Part shown: positions 34,296 to 44,700 of the stretch, one piece after another
How positions within the stretch are numbered: position 1 is the stretch's first letter
Layout of the letters: each line of letters opens with the position of its first letter
Assembly (NCBI RefSeq): GCF_047675955.1
Contig: NC_132919.1
Coordinates: 66,506,816 to 66,570,815 of the forward strand
Length of the DNA stretch: 64,000 bases
Direction of reading: 5' to 3'
Source of the DNA: Chlorocebus sabaeus
Taxonomy: Eukaryota > Chordata > Mammalia > Primates > Cercopithecidae
The notes under the pieces: model-generated
Databases searched by the model: none
What the model was told of the DNA's origin: nothing
What the model saw: the letters and a program-made list of their open reading frames with translations, nothing else
Program-made: the position numbers and the translations under genes

Positions 34296-34983
34296 GCCTC
34301 CAGTGCTGGCCGTCGGCTCAGAATTTTGTGCAAATGCCCCTGGGCCAGGGAGCTCACCTGGCTGCTGTGTCCTGGTCTGCCACCCCATTTTTTAGCTGCC
34401 CCAGCTCCACCTGCCCCCAGAGGGCAACGCCACCCTTGTCCTGGCCACCCATCTCTTACCTGTCCACTCCCCAGGGTCAGTTCCCTTCACTCCCTCCTGG
34501 CCAGCCCTCTAGGCCAGCAGAAAGACTTGTGGCTGGTCTTGGGGAGGCCTCGGTGTCCTTTGAGGCTTCCATTTCTTAGACTGTGAAATGAGGCTTCCTC
34601 TTGGCCTGAGGCCAGGGAAGTGTTGGGATCATCTGAGGAGATGGCCTCCTGGGCATGGACTGGGCAGGTGAGAAAGTGGGTCTGAGGGGGATCTTCCTGC
34701 ACTCTTCATGGGAAGGCCTGGCATGGGGAAGGGATGGTGTCCAGGAGTTTGAAGGGGAGGAAAATGAGGCCGAAGGACTGGTCCTTCACAGGTAACAGGC
34801 CGGAGCTAGAAGTACCTTCAAAGGCAGGAGAGAGCCATACATCACCCAGACATGTGCACACAGACATAACCAGCTGCCCAGCACATCACACATACAGCAC
34901 CCACACACAGAGGAAGCAGCATACGACACCCATGCCCATGTACACATGTGCCTGACAGTCACATGTACCAAATATGCACACAA

Positions 34984-35290
34984 GGCCGGGCGTGGTGTCT
35001 CATGCCTGTAATTCCAGCACTTTGGGAGGCAGAAGCCAGCAGATCACTTGAGGTCAGGAGTGCGAGACCAGTCTGGCTAACACGGTGAAACTCCATCTCT
35101 GCTAAAAATACAAAAATTATTTTTTTGGGGCGTGGTGACATGTGCCTGTAGTCCCAGCTACTGGGGAGGCTGAGGCAGGAGGATCTCTTGAGTCCGGGAG
35201 GCAGAGGTTGCAGTGAGCTGAGATTGCACCAGTGCACTCCAGCCTGCGCAACAGAGCGAGACTCCATCTCAAAGAAGAAGAAAAAAAAAA
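34984..35290 (+). mobile_element. Alu
   Basis: Sense copy with target duplication ATGCACACAA on both sides. Confidence 0.92.
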
Positions 35291-35744
35291 TGCACACAAA
35301 TGCACACACCTCCCATCCAGGGTTTGGCCTTGGAGGCCGAGAGGGCAGGCAGTATAGACTGACTCCTGGCAGAGGAGAGATGGCAGCAAAGGAAGGAAGG
35401 GGATTCGGAGTGCATGGATGGGCAGGGATGTGGACAGGGAAACCTGGGGGAAGGAGAAGGGGAGGCTGCACCATGGCCCGGCCTCAGGTTCCCTGCTAAG
35501 TGAAAGCCCAGCCTTGTGGATCTTCAAGAGCCTGCCCAGCTTTCGGAGGGTCCAAGGAGAGAGATGCCTAGGGCCTGGAGGGTGTGATTAGGAAGGGGTG
35601 AGCAGTTCAGAATGGGTCAGGGCCAGGAGGAGAAGCGGGCGGGAGACTGGAAGGAGGGACAAGGAGTAGCTGCAGAGGTGGGTGTCTTGGGGGCGGTGGG
35701 GGACTGAGCCAGAATCACTGGGCTCTCAGGACTAATCTTTCCAT

Positions 35745-36985
35745 AGGTTTTTTTAAATTAAAAGACTTTATTTTTTAGAGCAGTTTTAGGTTTGCAGCAA
35801 AACTGAGTGGAAAGTACAGAGAGTTCCCATGTACCCCTGTCCCCACCCACATACAACCTCCCTGGTTCTGGACATCCTGCAGTGGTACATTTGTTACAAC
35901 TGATAAACCTACACTGACTCATCATCATCACCAAAAGTCCACAGTTCACATTGGGGTTCACTATTGGTGTTCTACATTCTATGGGGGTTTGTTGTTTTTG
36001 AGACAGAGTCGTGCCCTGTCACCCAGGCTGGAGTGCAACGGTGTGATCTCAGCTCACTGCAACCTCTGTTCACCTCCTGGGTTTAAGCGATTCTCCTGCC
36101 TCAGCCTCCCAAGTAGCTGGGACTACAGGCACCCGCCACCATGCCCATCTAATTTTTGTATTTTTGTAGAGACAGGGTTTCACCATGTTGGCCAGGCTGG
36201 TCTTGAACTCCTGACTCTAGGTGATCCACCCACCTCAGCCTCCCAAAGTGCTGGGATTACAGATGTGAGCCACCGCGCCTGGCCCTTTCTATGGGTTTTG
36301 ATTGTAGTGTGATACAGGGTCATTTCATTGCCCTAAAAGTTCTGTGCTCTACCTGGCCCCTTCAACTCCTGTCAACAACTGGTCCTTTTACTATTGCCAC
36401 AGTTTTGCCTTTTCCAGAATGATTTGGAATCAAACGGTATGCAGTTTGTTTGGGTTGGCTTCTTTCACCTGGTAATACACGTTTAAGGTTCCTCCATGTC
36501 TTTTCCTGGCTTGATAGCTCATTTATTTTTAGTGGTGAATACTATTCCATTGTCTGGGTGTATGACTGTTTATCCATTCACCTACTGAAGGACATCTGGG
36601 TTGTTGCCAGGTTTCGGCAATTATGAATACAGCTGCCATAAACATCTATGTGCAGGTTTTTGTGTGGATATGAGTTTTCAAAACATTTGGATAAATACCA
36701 AGGAGCACAATTGCTGGATCATGTGATAAGGGTGTGTTTCATTTTGTAAGAAACTGCCAAACTTGTCTTCCAGATTGGCTGCACCATTTTGCATTCCCAC
36801 CAGCAATTAATCAGTTCCTATTGTTCCACATCCTCACCAGCATTTGGTGGTGGTAGTGTTTTGGATTTTGGTATCTGAATAGGTGCATAATAGTATCTCA
36901 TTGTTTTAATTTGCAATTTGCTAATAACATATGATGTTGAACATTTTTTCATATGCTTACTTTCATTTGTATGTATTCTTTGGCA
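35745..36985 (-). mobile_element. LINE-1 3' region (old L1M type), split by an Alu
   Basis: Antisense L1 3' end: starts T-rich (gactttattttttagagcag). Includes gaatactattccattgtctgg, and gctggatcatgtgataaggg near the right side. Class inferred from familiar L1 3' sequence. Confidence 0.7.
35988..36284 (-). mobile_element. Alu
   Basis: Antisense copy inserted in the L1; TTCTATGGG duplicated at both ends. Confidence 0.92.
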
Positions 36986-36998
36986 AGGTGCCTGTTTA

Positions 36999-37297
36999 GA
37001 TTTTTTTTTTTTTTTTGGACAAGGCCTCATTCTGTCACCCAGGCAGAGTGCAGTGGCTCGATCATGGCTAATTGCAGCCTTGAACTCCTGGGCTCAAGTG
37101 ATCCTCCCATCTCAGGTTCCCAAAAAGCTGGGATTAAAGGTGTGCACCACCATGCCTGGCTAAGCTTTTTATTTTTTGTAGAGATGGGATCTTGCTGTGT
37201 TGCCCAGGCTGATCTCAAACTCCTGGCCTCAAGTGATCCTCCCACCTCAGCTTCCCAAAGTGCTGGGATTCAAGATGTAAGCCACCACACTTGGCTT
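36999..37297 (-). mobile_element. Alu (AluJ-like)
   Basis: Antisense diverged copy. Confidence 0.88.
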
Positions 37298-37356
37298 TTG
37301 CCCTTTTTTTTTTTTTTTTTTAATCAGGCTGTTCATTTTCTTACTGTTGAGGGGTT

Positions 37357-37519
37357 TTGTTTTTTTGGTTTTTGAGACAAGTTCTCTCTCCATCACCCAG
37401 GCTGGAGTACAATGGTGCCATCACAGCTCACTGCAGCCTTGAACTTCTAGGCTCAAGCAATCCTCCCTCCTCGGCCATTCAAAGTGCCGGGATTCCAGTC
37501 CTGAGCACCATGCCTGGCC
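37357..37519 (-). mobile_element. Alu fragment
   Basis: Antisense single-arm copy ending gagcaccatgcctggcc. Confidence 0.83.
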
Positions 37520-37953
37520 TCACTGTTGAGTTTTAGGAGTAATTTGCAGAGGGCAGAAGACCAAGAGATCGAGTCATCACTGAGAACAAACAGGTGACCA
37601 GGTCTGGAGGAGGGTCCTTTTCCCTCACCCGGGGTGGGGGGAATCACTGCCCTAGCCCTTTCCCCAGAATCCCCTGCATAGAGGGCTGTGGTACAGTTTC
37701 ATGTGGAGGATCCTGGGAGGAGGTGGAACCGTATACCCACAGGCCTGGTCCCAGGTCTGAGTACCTACTCAGGAGTCTGAGTACCTGAGTGGGCTGGACC
37801 CCTCTGCCTCTCTCCTTCCTGCCTCTAAGGCCTCCACAGCAGCCTCAAAGGCTGCTCATATGAGATCCAGCAGAGGAGCAGGCAGGCAGGATGCAGAAAG
37901 GGAGGCTGCAGCTGCACACTGCCCAGCTGACTCAGACGGAGCTAGCAGTAGCC

Positions 37954-38054
37954 ATGGCCACAAAGGCTGAACACACCATGAGGAGGGCAACAGAAATCCA
38001 GGGCCTTGTGGCTGCCCATCCAGCAGAGTCAGGTCCAGATGCTGGGTCTGAGAG
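37954..38054 (+). pseudogene. EFCAB15P: EF-hand remnant exon 1
   Basis: ATG in context gtagccATGG, open for 33 codons, donor gtgaag, phase 2 out; this joins exactly with exon 2 (AG + C). Confidence 0.6.
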
Positions 38055-38177
38055 GTGAAGGCAGGGACCAGGGGCCAGGCCTTGGGGGCTGGGTTTGGGG
38101 TAAGGCCTGGCTGGCCCTGGCATTTCTATGCAACAGGTGCAAAGACCTTTCCAACCTCTTCCTTTCTCCTGGGGCAG

Positions 38178-38209
38178 CTTGACAGGCGAGACACCCCAGC
38201 AGTTGGCAG
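38178..38209 (+). pseudogene. EFCAB15P: EF-hand remnant exon 2
   Basis: Acceptor ggggcag, donor gtgagg. Encodes LTGETPQQLA, a typical calmodulin-like lead-in to an EF-hand helix. Confidence 0.65.
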
Positions 38210-38374
38210 GTGAGGGCCCCAGGACTGGGAGTAAGGAAGAAAATTAGGGGGTGCTCAGGGAAGAACTACAAGGGATTGCCTGCCCTGAAGCTGGGGTCAC
38301 TGCAAGAAGTCAGTGTTTGCAACCATTCCTCCATGCTTGTCTGATTTGTTCATTTCTACAACCCTAGAGCTCAG

Positions 38375-38416
38375 AGTGTGTGTGTCTGTGTGTGTGTGTG
38401 TGCATGTGTGTGTGAA
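38375..38416. repeat. (TG)n microsatellite
   Basis: Interrupted GT dinucleotide run between EF-hand exons 2 and 3. Confidence 0.85.
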
Positions 38417-38890
38417 GGAGGGAGGAAAGGAAAAGAAAACTCAATGGATTGGTATATAGGTGAATGCAGGTATTTAGATGGATGGATAGATAGATGATGA
38501 ACAGGATGGAAAAGAAGGGAGAAGGTAAAGGAGGAGAAAAAATGAGGGGAAAAATCTGAGTTCCCCTGCCTCATGGGGTCTAAGACCATAAGGGTAAAGG
38601 CAAAAGAAACCACAGCCCCATGCTCCCCCAAACAACATGTCCTGATATTGGCAAGGGCCCCTCAAAGCAGAATCACTTTATTCATCATCAACAATGTTCA
38701 GTGCCCATGACATTCCAGGCACCAGCAGGGCTCCAAGGCACTGTAGCTTCAGAGCCAGACTGCCAGATGTGACCTTGGACATGAATTTTGAATGTTTTTC
38801 AAATACGAGTTTTGGACATAAGGACTGGATGGGCACATAACATGTACCAATACACAACAGCCACTGCTACTCTTTATATTAAAAGTTACA

Positions 38891-39197
38891 GGCCAGGTGT
38901 GGAGGTTGATGTCTGTAATCCCAACAGTTTGGGAGGCCAAGGCGGGAGGGTTACTTGAGCCCAGGACTTCGAGACCAGCCTGAGCAACACGGTGAAACCC
39001 CATCTCTACAACAAATTAAACAATTAGCCAGGTGTGGTGGCACGTACCTGTGATGCCACCTACTCAGGAGGCTGAGGTGAGAGGATCGTTTCAGCCTTGG
39101 GAGGTTGAGGTTGCAGTGAGCCAAGATCTCACCACTGCACTCCAGCCTGGGCAAAGAGTGAGACTCTGTCTCAAAAATAAATAAATAAATAAAAATT
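38891..39197 (+). mobile_element. Alu (AluJ-like) with AAAT tail
   Basis: Sense diverged copy whose tail became an (AAAT)n microsatellite at 39172-39195; lies between EF-hand exons 2 and 3. Confidence 0.9.
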
Positions 39198-39319
39198 TAA
39201 AACACCCAGGAGGGAGTTAGAATGAGCCAAGTCGTCAGTTCCACCTGAGTTAGAGTGGGCAGCTCTCAGGGTTCCTGTGTGAGTGGTTCATCTTGCCACC
39301 CGTCCCCCTCTACCCTCAG

Positions 39320-39463
39320 CCTTCCAGGATATCTTCAAACTCTTCAGCTCCAGCCCAATGGGTACCGTGGACATGCACAGCATGAAAGGCGCCCTAGGCA
39401 ATGTGGGTATCCAGCTGAGTCCACAGGAGACGTTCGAGGCTCTGCGGCAGGCGGACTTGGATG
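39320..39463 (+). pseudogene. EFCAB15P: EF-hand remnant exon 3
   Basis: Acceptor accctcag, donor gtgggt. Encodes FQDIFKLFSSSPMG, the degenerate loop GTVDMHSM, then QLSPQETFEALRQADLDG. Confidence 0.75.
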
Positions 39464-39819
39464 GTGGGTGCTCCATCCCTGTCCTCTTGTCCCCTCCCAC
39501 CTCCAGGCATTCTTCTAAAGAATACCTCCCCTTCCCACAAAATCCTAGCCTGGTCCTATTTTAAAGTTCCCTCTTACAGGAAGCCTGCCCTGACCAACAC
39601 ACCTATCTCATGGCCTGTAAACGTTGCTACTGTGTTAATCCTAATCCTGATTTGGGAACCCCCAAGGCATGGGTCATTTCTCCCCCATTCAAACTAGGGT
39701 CTGCCCTTGGCTAGAGGCAGGACTAGATTCTCTAACACCTGGAACTGCCAGCAGGCATCTGTAAGGCAGGCCTTCTGCAGGGGCAGGCACCCACAGCGCC
39801 CCCTCTCCTCTCTCCCCAG

Positions 39820-39891
39820 GTGTTGGAACCGTAAGCTTCAGTGACTTCCTGGGTGTCTTCAATGACAACCACCGCTCGGCTCAGTGCATGG
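39820..39891 (+). pseudogene. EFCAB15P: EF-hand remnant exon 4
   Basis: Completes an EF-hand-like loop (DLDGVGTVSFSD) and exits helix FLGVFNDNHRS; donor gtgagg, phase 1 out. Confidence 0.72.
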
Positions 39892-39977
39892 GTGAGGGGC
39901 AAGGCTGGTGAAGGAGGGGTGGGCCTGGCCTAGGGGGAGCCCCCTCCTCACGCTCCTTCACCTTTTTTGTCCCCAAG

Positions 39978-40097
39978 CCGGGGGACAAACAGCCAGGTCT
40001 GTGACCCCCAGGGACTGCAGACCCTGTTCTTGGAAATGCTGTTCAAGCTGCTGGGCCGGGGCTTTGTGCCCTCCAAGTTGGCACAGGAGGTGATGAG
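39978..40097 (+). pseudogene. EFCAB15P: EF-hand remnant exon 5 (frame disrupted)
   Basis: Acceptor gtccccaag. From the phase of exon 4 the frame reads to a TGA overlapping the GAGGTGATG region. The plausible ancestral frame (DPQGLQTLFLEMLFKLL) is offset by one base, implying a one-base (or 3n+1) indel near the 4/5 junction. Confidence 0.65.
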
Positions 40098-40304
40098 GTG
40101 GGCACAACCATACCAGCTCCACGGGACCCCTGATGTTCCTGCCCTAGAGACGGGAGCCTTGAATTCTGGGTCTGTTTCCTGGGCCCCAAGTCGCCCCAGG
40201 ACAAAGCAGTGGCTCCCGGCCCTGCTTTGGCTTCCGCACCTGTGAGACAGAGAGGTCTGGGGCTGGGGGTGTCTGAGGCGGCCTCCCCGCCTCTCTTCTC
40301 CAAG

Positions 40305-40459
40305 CTACTACTTCAAGAAGCAGTGGGCTCTGGGGCTCAGCCCAGGCTGCGGGGGTTGGGGGGCGCTCCACGCGGGCCTCACCTTCTGCCACGCGGCGCG
40401 CATCAGCGGCCTCTCCAACTAGGAGCTGGCGCGCTCGCTGCACAGACTGCACGAAGTAG
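40305..40459 (+). pseudogene. EFCAB15P: EF-hand remnant exon 6 with nonsense codon
   Basis: In the frame that continues exon 5 it reads YYFKKQWALGLSP through ISGLSN, TAG, ELARSLHRLHEV, then donor gtgagt. The TAG looks like a CAG-to-TAG change because the frame stays protein-like after it. Confidence 0.65.
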
Positions 40460-41190
40460 GTGAGTCCCCGACGGGGCGGGGTGCGCGGGTACCCGCACTC
40501 CCAGCCACTCACAACCCCCGCCCTCGCCTCCTACCCCCAGGACCCGCTCTGAGAATCGTCTCCTCCTCTACCTCCTCCCGGGCACCCACCCTAGGTGCGC
40601 GCAACCCCTAGTCTCAGATTCCTAACCTGGAGGGGTCGGCGCTCCCAGAACGCAGGACACGAAGCCCAGCCGCGGGCCCCGGCTTCCGCCTGAGCCAGCC
40701 CTACTAGCCCGGCGGCCCCAAGTTCCCGCCCAACCCGGGGCGTGGCTCGGCCTAGGTGAGAGCCGGCGGGCGGGGGAGGGATACGCAGTGAGGGGCGGGA
40801 CAGGTGCGCGGAGGCGGGACAGACAGATGGGGCAATACCGGCTGGCGGAGGGGAGAGGCAGGCGAGGAGCGTGGGCAGGCCCGGAAGAAATGGGGCCCCA
40901 GCAGGGGGAGACGGAGGCGGCACACGCGGAGATGTAAGGCGAGGTCACTCATGGCGTCACTACGCACTGGGGAAGGCGAAAGGAAAAGGGACCAGATGCC
41001 CAGGTAGGCGGCAGGACTGGCGCAAATGGGGCGGGGCAGCCGGAAGGAGAACTGCTGCGGGGCTGGCCGGGCGGGTCTGACCCCAGCTGCCCGCTCGCCC
41101 TTGCGCTGGCCCCCTCCGGCCTTCCGCAGGGATCCCGGGCCAGCAACGAGAGCCTCCGTCCCCTCAAACCGGGCTCCTTCGCCGCCAACT
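40380..41190 (-). promoter_or_regulatory. MAP3K14-AS1: CpG island, probable antisense lncRNA promoter
   Basis: CpG-dense, GC-rich sequence beginning in EF-hand exon 6 and ending about 130 bp beyond the FMNL1 poly(A) signal. From memory the human lncRNA MAP3K14-AS1 starts a few hundred bases past the FMNL1 3' end on the same strand as FMNL1 and runs toward MAP3K14. That would place its start here on the - strand. The island is seen; the lncRNA assignment and strand are inference. Confidence 0.5.
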
Positions 41191-41309
41191 CTAGTAAAGA
41201 AGCAGCCTTTCTCCCAGGCGCCCTTTAGTTTGCAGAGGCCTGCTATGAAAAGCTTGTACAAGTAAGCATTTGCTGAGCGAAACAGGCTGCGGCGAGCACT
41301 GAGCCAACG

Positions 41310-41640
41310 CGTATCTTTTGCAAACATCTTTATTAATCTCGTATAAAAATAAGGTCCATGGACGGTCCTCGGGGCTGGGGCTTGCGGGGGCGAGGTGCAC
41401 TTTATAAGTTACAGGCCAGGCTCCTGCTGAGGCTAAGTATGGCTATTTGGAGGGGGCTTTGGGGTGGGTGCTGCAAGCAGCATTTGCCCTCTGTGGCAAG
41501 AAGAGGATGCACCAGCCCGTTTGAGGCGGGCCACAGCGGAGGAGGGGCTGCCCGGCCAGCCGAGCTGAGGACCACCTTCCTTGAGCCTCAGCCTGTCCAC
41601 GGCCCCACACCCTTGCAGAATCCACCTGCAGAAATAGCGG
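41310..41640 (-). other. FMNL1: FMNL1 3' UTR
   Basis: Sequence between the distal stop codon (41641-41643) and the poly(A) signal. No repeat. Left end approximate. Confidence 0.8.
41329..41334 (-). terminator. FMNL1: FMNL1 poly(A) signal AATAAA
   Basis: TTTATT on the + strand, i.e. AATAAA for FMNL1, about 310 bases past the distal stop codon. Expected cleavage near 41305-41315. Confidence 0.85.
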
Positions 41641-41744
41641 CTACAGCGAGAGGTCGGACGTGACCTGCAGTGGGGGGCCTGGGGGACGCCGGCGGGCACT
41701 GCGGCGGCCTGTGTCTGCGCGGATGTAGGGCTGGTTCCGCAGAT
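41641..41744 (-). CDS. FMNL1: FMNL1 distal alternative terminal coding exon (DLRNQ...SDLSL)
   Basis: Acceptor gctgccag. Joins exon 25 in the same phase to give DLRNQPYIRADTGRRSARRR to TSDLSL, TAG at 41641-41643. This exon replaces the VIKTV tail when the 42021-42112 exon is skipped. Confidence 0.9.
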
Positions 41745-44700
41745 CTGGCAGCCGAAAGAGACACATTTACCCTTCAGGAGTCTGCCCACAGCTGGGAGCA
41801 TGGCTCCAGGGCACAACCATAGCCTCCTAAGGACTCAGATTGTGTGCACACGGCAGGGGTACTGTTTATGTATGCCAGACCCGCCCCCGCCCCCAACGCC
41901 AAATCACATCCCAGCCATCCACTGGCCCAGGAGAAGGCAGCATGCCTCAGTTCCCCCAAGGGTCCCGGGGGTTGTGGGCAGTGTGGGATCGGAGGCCAGG
42001 TCATCTGGGTACCTGAGGGGCTAGAGGGGCATCTCTTCTCCCAGGCTGGCCTCACAGAGGAGCCGGGATGTCCGCTTGCCGGTACGGGCCGTGAAGGGCA
42101 CCGTCTTGATCACTGAGTGGGGGTGGGGCGGGTGAAGGAGAGTAGAGAAAGGAAAAAGGAAAGAAAAACAGAAAAGGTAGCAAGAAGCAGTGCGGCAGCC
42201 AGTCCCCCAGAGGGTAGGGGACTGGGTCAGAAGACAGCGTAGAAGGATAGACTGAGAATAAGACCAAGGCCTGGCCAAGCCCTTACCTGTGATGATGTCT
42301 TCAATGGCCCCGTCACGGTCGCTCTCATAAATGAGTGGCTCCTTCTGCTGCTTCCGTTTCAGCTCAGAGATTAGGTCCATCTGTGCCCGCCGGGCCTTTG
42401 GCGGTGACTAGGGGGAATTTATAGCTCCAGCTCCAGGAGGCCTCCCCACCACCAAAACCCTGGAATATCTGCCTGGTCCCCCACAGCAAGGACAGCTGGC
42501 TTGAGCAGAAAGAACACTTTCGCATCCCAGGCTCCTGGGGCAGGGTCCGTCCGTAACAGTGAGGGTGTGGGGGTGACACCAGAGGGTGATGAGATGCCAT
42601 GCATCCCTGCAGCCCAGTACCAAGCCCAGGAGCAGCGGCCTACCTTGTGTGCTGGGGGCTCCCCTTTGCCCAGGGTATCAACGCCTGCCTCCTGGGCAGC
42701 GGCTTCTTTTTTCCACTGTTCCACCTCCTGCTCAGCTTTCTGCGGGCCAAGGCAGTCTCCATGAGGGTGGCCCTCCCTACTGCCCTACCCACCCCCTAAA
42801 CAGAAGCAGTCCCACCCTTCCGCTGCCCAGTGGAAAGGCTTCAGTGCCCTACAGGGTTCCCAGCCTGCCCCAGTCCCGAATACCTTGTAGGCCTTAACGA
42901 AGCGGCTAAAGAGGGAGAAGAACAGGCCTGGGGATGTAGTCTTGGGGTTCTCTCCGAAGTATTCCACCACGGACTCAAAGGCCTCCTGCGGGCACAGCCT
43001 GTCAGCCCCCCAGCTTAGACCTCTCACAGCCTGTGCCCCCCAGGACACTGGCCACCTGATCTCAGCTTCTCCCAGGCAGGGTGGCCCCTCGTTCCTGCTG
43101 CATCCCCCCAAGGGGTCCCAGCTACAGCCACACCCCTCCAGGCTGGGCTACCTAGTGCTCCTACATCCCCCACCTCCAGGTGAGGCCAGCCCTGGCACAC
43201 CTGAGCCGTCTTGCTGTCTGCCAGCAGCTTGTCCATGGTGGGCGAGTTGGCCCTCAGGAACTCCTTGAGCACCACGCAGTCATCCTGCCGCACAAACTCC
43301 CTCTGTGTCAACTCTAGGCCTCGCTGCAGGGAGCGCACGTCTGCCAGGACACTGTCCAGGGACACTGGGCCAGGGATGGGGCAGTATCAGGTCAGTGAAT
43401 CGGAGAGGCAGTCCTCCCACCAATTATATCCTGTGGCCACCTAGCTTTCTCCCAACCTACCCCAGCCCACGGCCCCTCCCCGCACCCAAGGACTTATATA
43501 CCCCCTACCTGAGCCTGCCTTGTCCAGGAAGTGCAGGTCGCTGTGGAAGCCTGTGAGTTGCGGGTACTTCTCTGCAATGACCTTCACCAGATAGTGCAGC
43601 AGCGTCTGCTTACGGTCAGTCGACTTCATCTCCAACAGCTGCACAAGGACCTGTTGTAAGCCACAGGCCACCAGCCAGTCCCCAGCCCCAGCCCCCAAGC
43701 CAGGGTCCCCTCCTCACCGCATCCAGGCTCTGGAGCCTGAAGCCATAAGCTGCCCCACGCTTGCTACTGTTCATGTAGTTGCCGAAGGCCAGGACAATCT
43801 GGGAGAGGCAGGGGAAAGGCTCAGCAGAATGCCAGGGCTGAGGACACTGCTTAAATATATTGCACAAGGAGGAGAAGAGGTGGCAAGGAGCAGGCCCCAC
43901 GCACTCAGCCCCTACTGTACAGGGCCCTCAGATTCACAGCACATGTACGTGTGTACACACAGGTCTCACACATGTGCAGAGTTAACACCATGGGCACACC
44001 CAATTTTGTCCTCTGCTAGTCCAACCCAAAACTTGTTGCCAGCATCCCCTCCTAGGCTGTGTGGTCACTGCCTTTCCACCAGCCATTTCTACTGGTTCCT
44101 GGGCCCTCCACTGAGCAGGTGACATTGCTCACAGAGCAACGCTAAAGGGGACTGAGCCCTCCGGCAGGGTCCCAGGTGAGCTGCTACAGACACGGCTGCT
44201 GTACCCCTTCCCATTCACCACCCCCCTTAGATCTGTCCTTCTCAGCATGTACATGAGAAGTGGGAATGTTATCTTTGTTGCATTGCAGGTGGGCAGGGCC
44301 TGGGTCTCCCTCTCACACTATCCAGAACAGGCAAGGGTGGGCCCCACCTCCTGGCCCCTCACCTCCAGGATCTGGCGGAGTTTGTCAGAGGACTTGATGG
44401 ACATTGAGGCTGCAATGATGGCATTCAGTTGCTAGGGGTAGGATAGGGGAGGTAAGGTAAGTTGGGGCCTCCTCCATCTGGAGGCTCAAGTACTCCCAGA
44501 TTCCCTGCTGCAGCCCAGGCTGGGAGGTGCCTTCTGCCCATCCCCACCCAAGCCACACCGCCCTGCCCGCTCCGCCCACACCGGCATGAGCAGCTGGGCT
44601 GTGTCTGGGAAGTTGCCCAGGAAGGTGAGTGTGGTCATGCGCTCCGGCAGGCGCGGGATGCGGCTGAAGTGTAGCATGAAGCGGTCCTCTTCTGACAGCT

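Larger units (their letters stand above)
34320..37953. other. Intergenic region SPATA32 to EF-hand remnant
   Basis: Contains CA-rich sequence near 34.84-34.98 kb, an Alu (34984-35290), an L1 3' fragment cut by an Alu, and two more Alus to 37519. From 37520 to 37953 there is unique sequence leading to the remnant's first exon. No gene recognised. Confidence 0.75.
37954..40459 (+). pseudogene. EFCAB15P: EF-hand protein gene remnant, probably EFCAB15P
   Basis: Six exons with good splice sites and a calmodulin-like fold signature. The first four join in frame from an ATG with a strong Kozak context (GCCATGG). They read MATKAEHTMRRATEIQ..., then SLTGETPQQLAAFQDIFKLF (helix of EF-hand 1), a second helix, and the loop DLDGVGTVSFSD, which lacks an acidic residue at loop position 5. 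Exon 5 is entered in the wrong frame by one base: its protein-like frame (LQTLFLEMLFKLLGRGF) cannot be reached through any AG acceptor I could find. Exon 6 has an in-frame TAG at 40420-40422. Two lesions fit a unitary pseudogene. The gene name comes from map position between SPATA32 and FMNL1 in human and is less certain than the EF-hand call. Confidence 0.75.

Noticed and set aside
40804..41080. Short + strand open frames near 40.8-41.1 kb as new genes
   Set aside because: Arg/Gly-rich translation of a CpG island with no conservation cue or splice structure.
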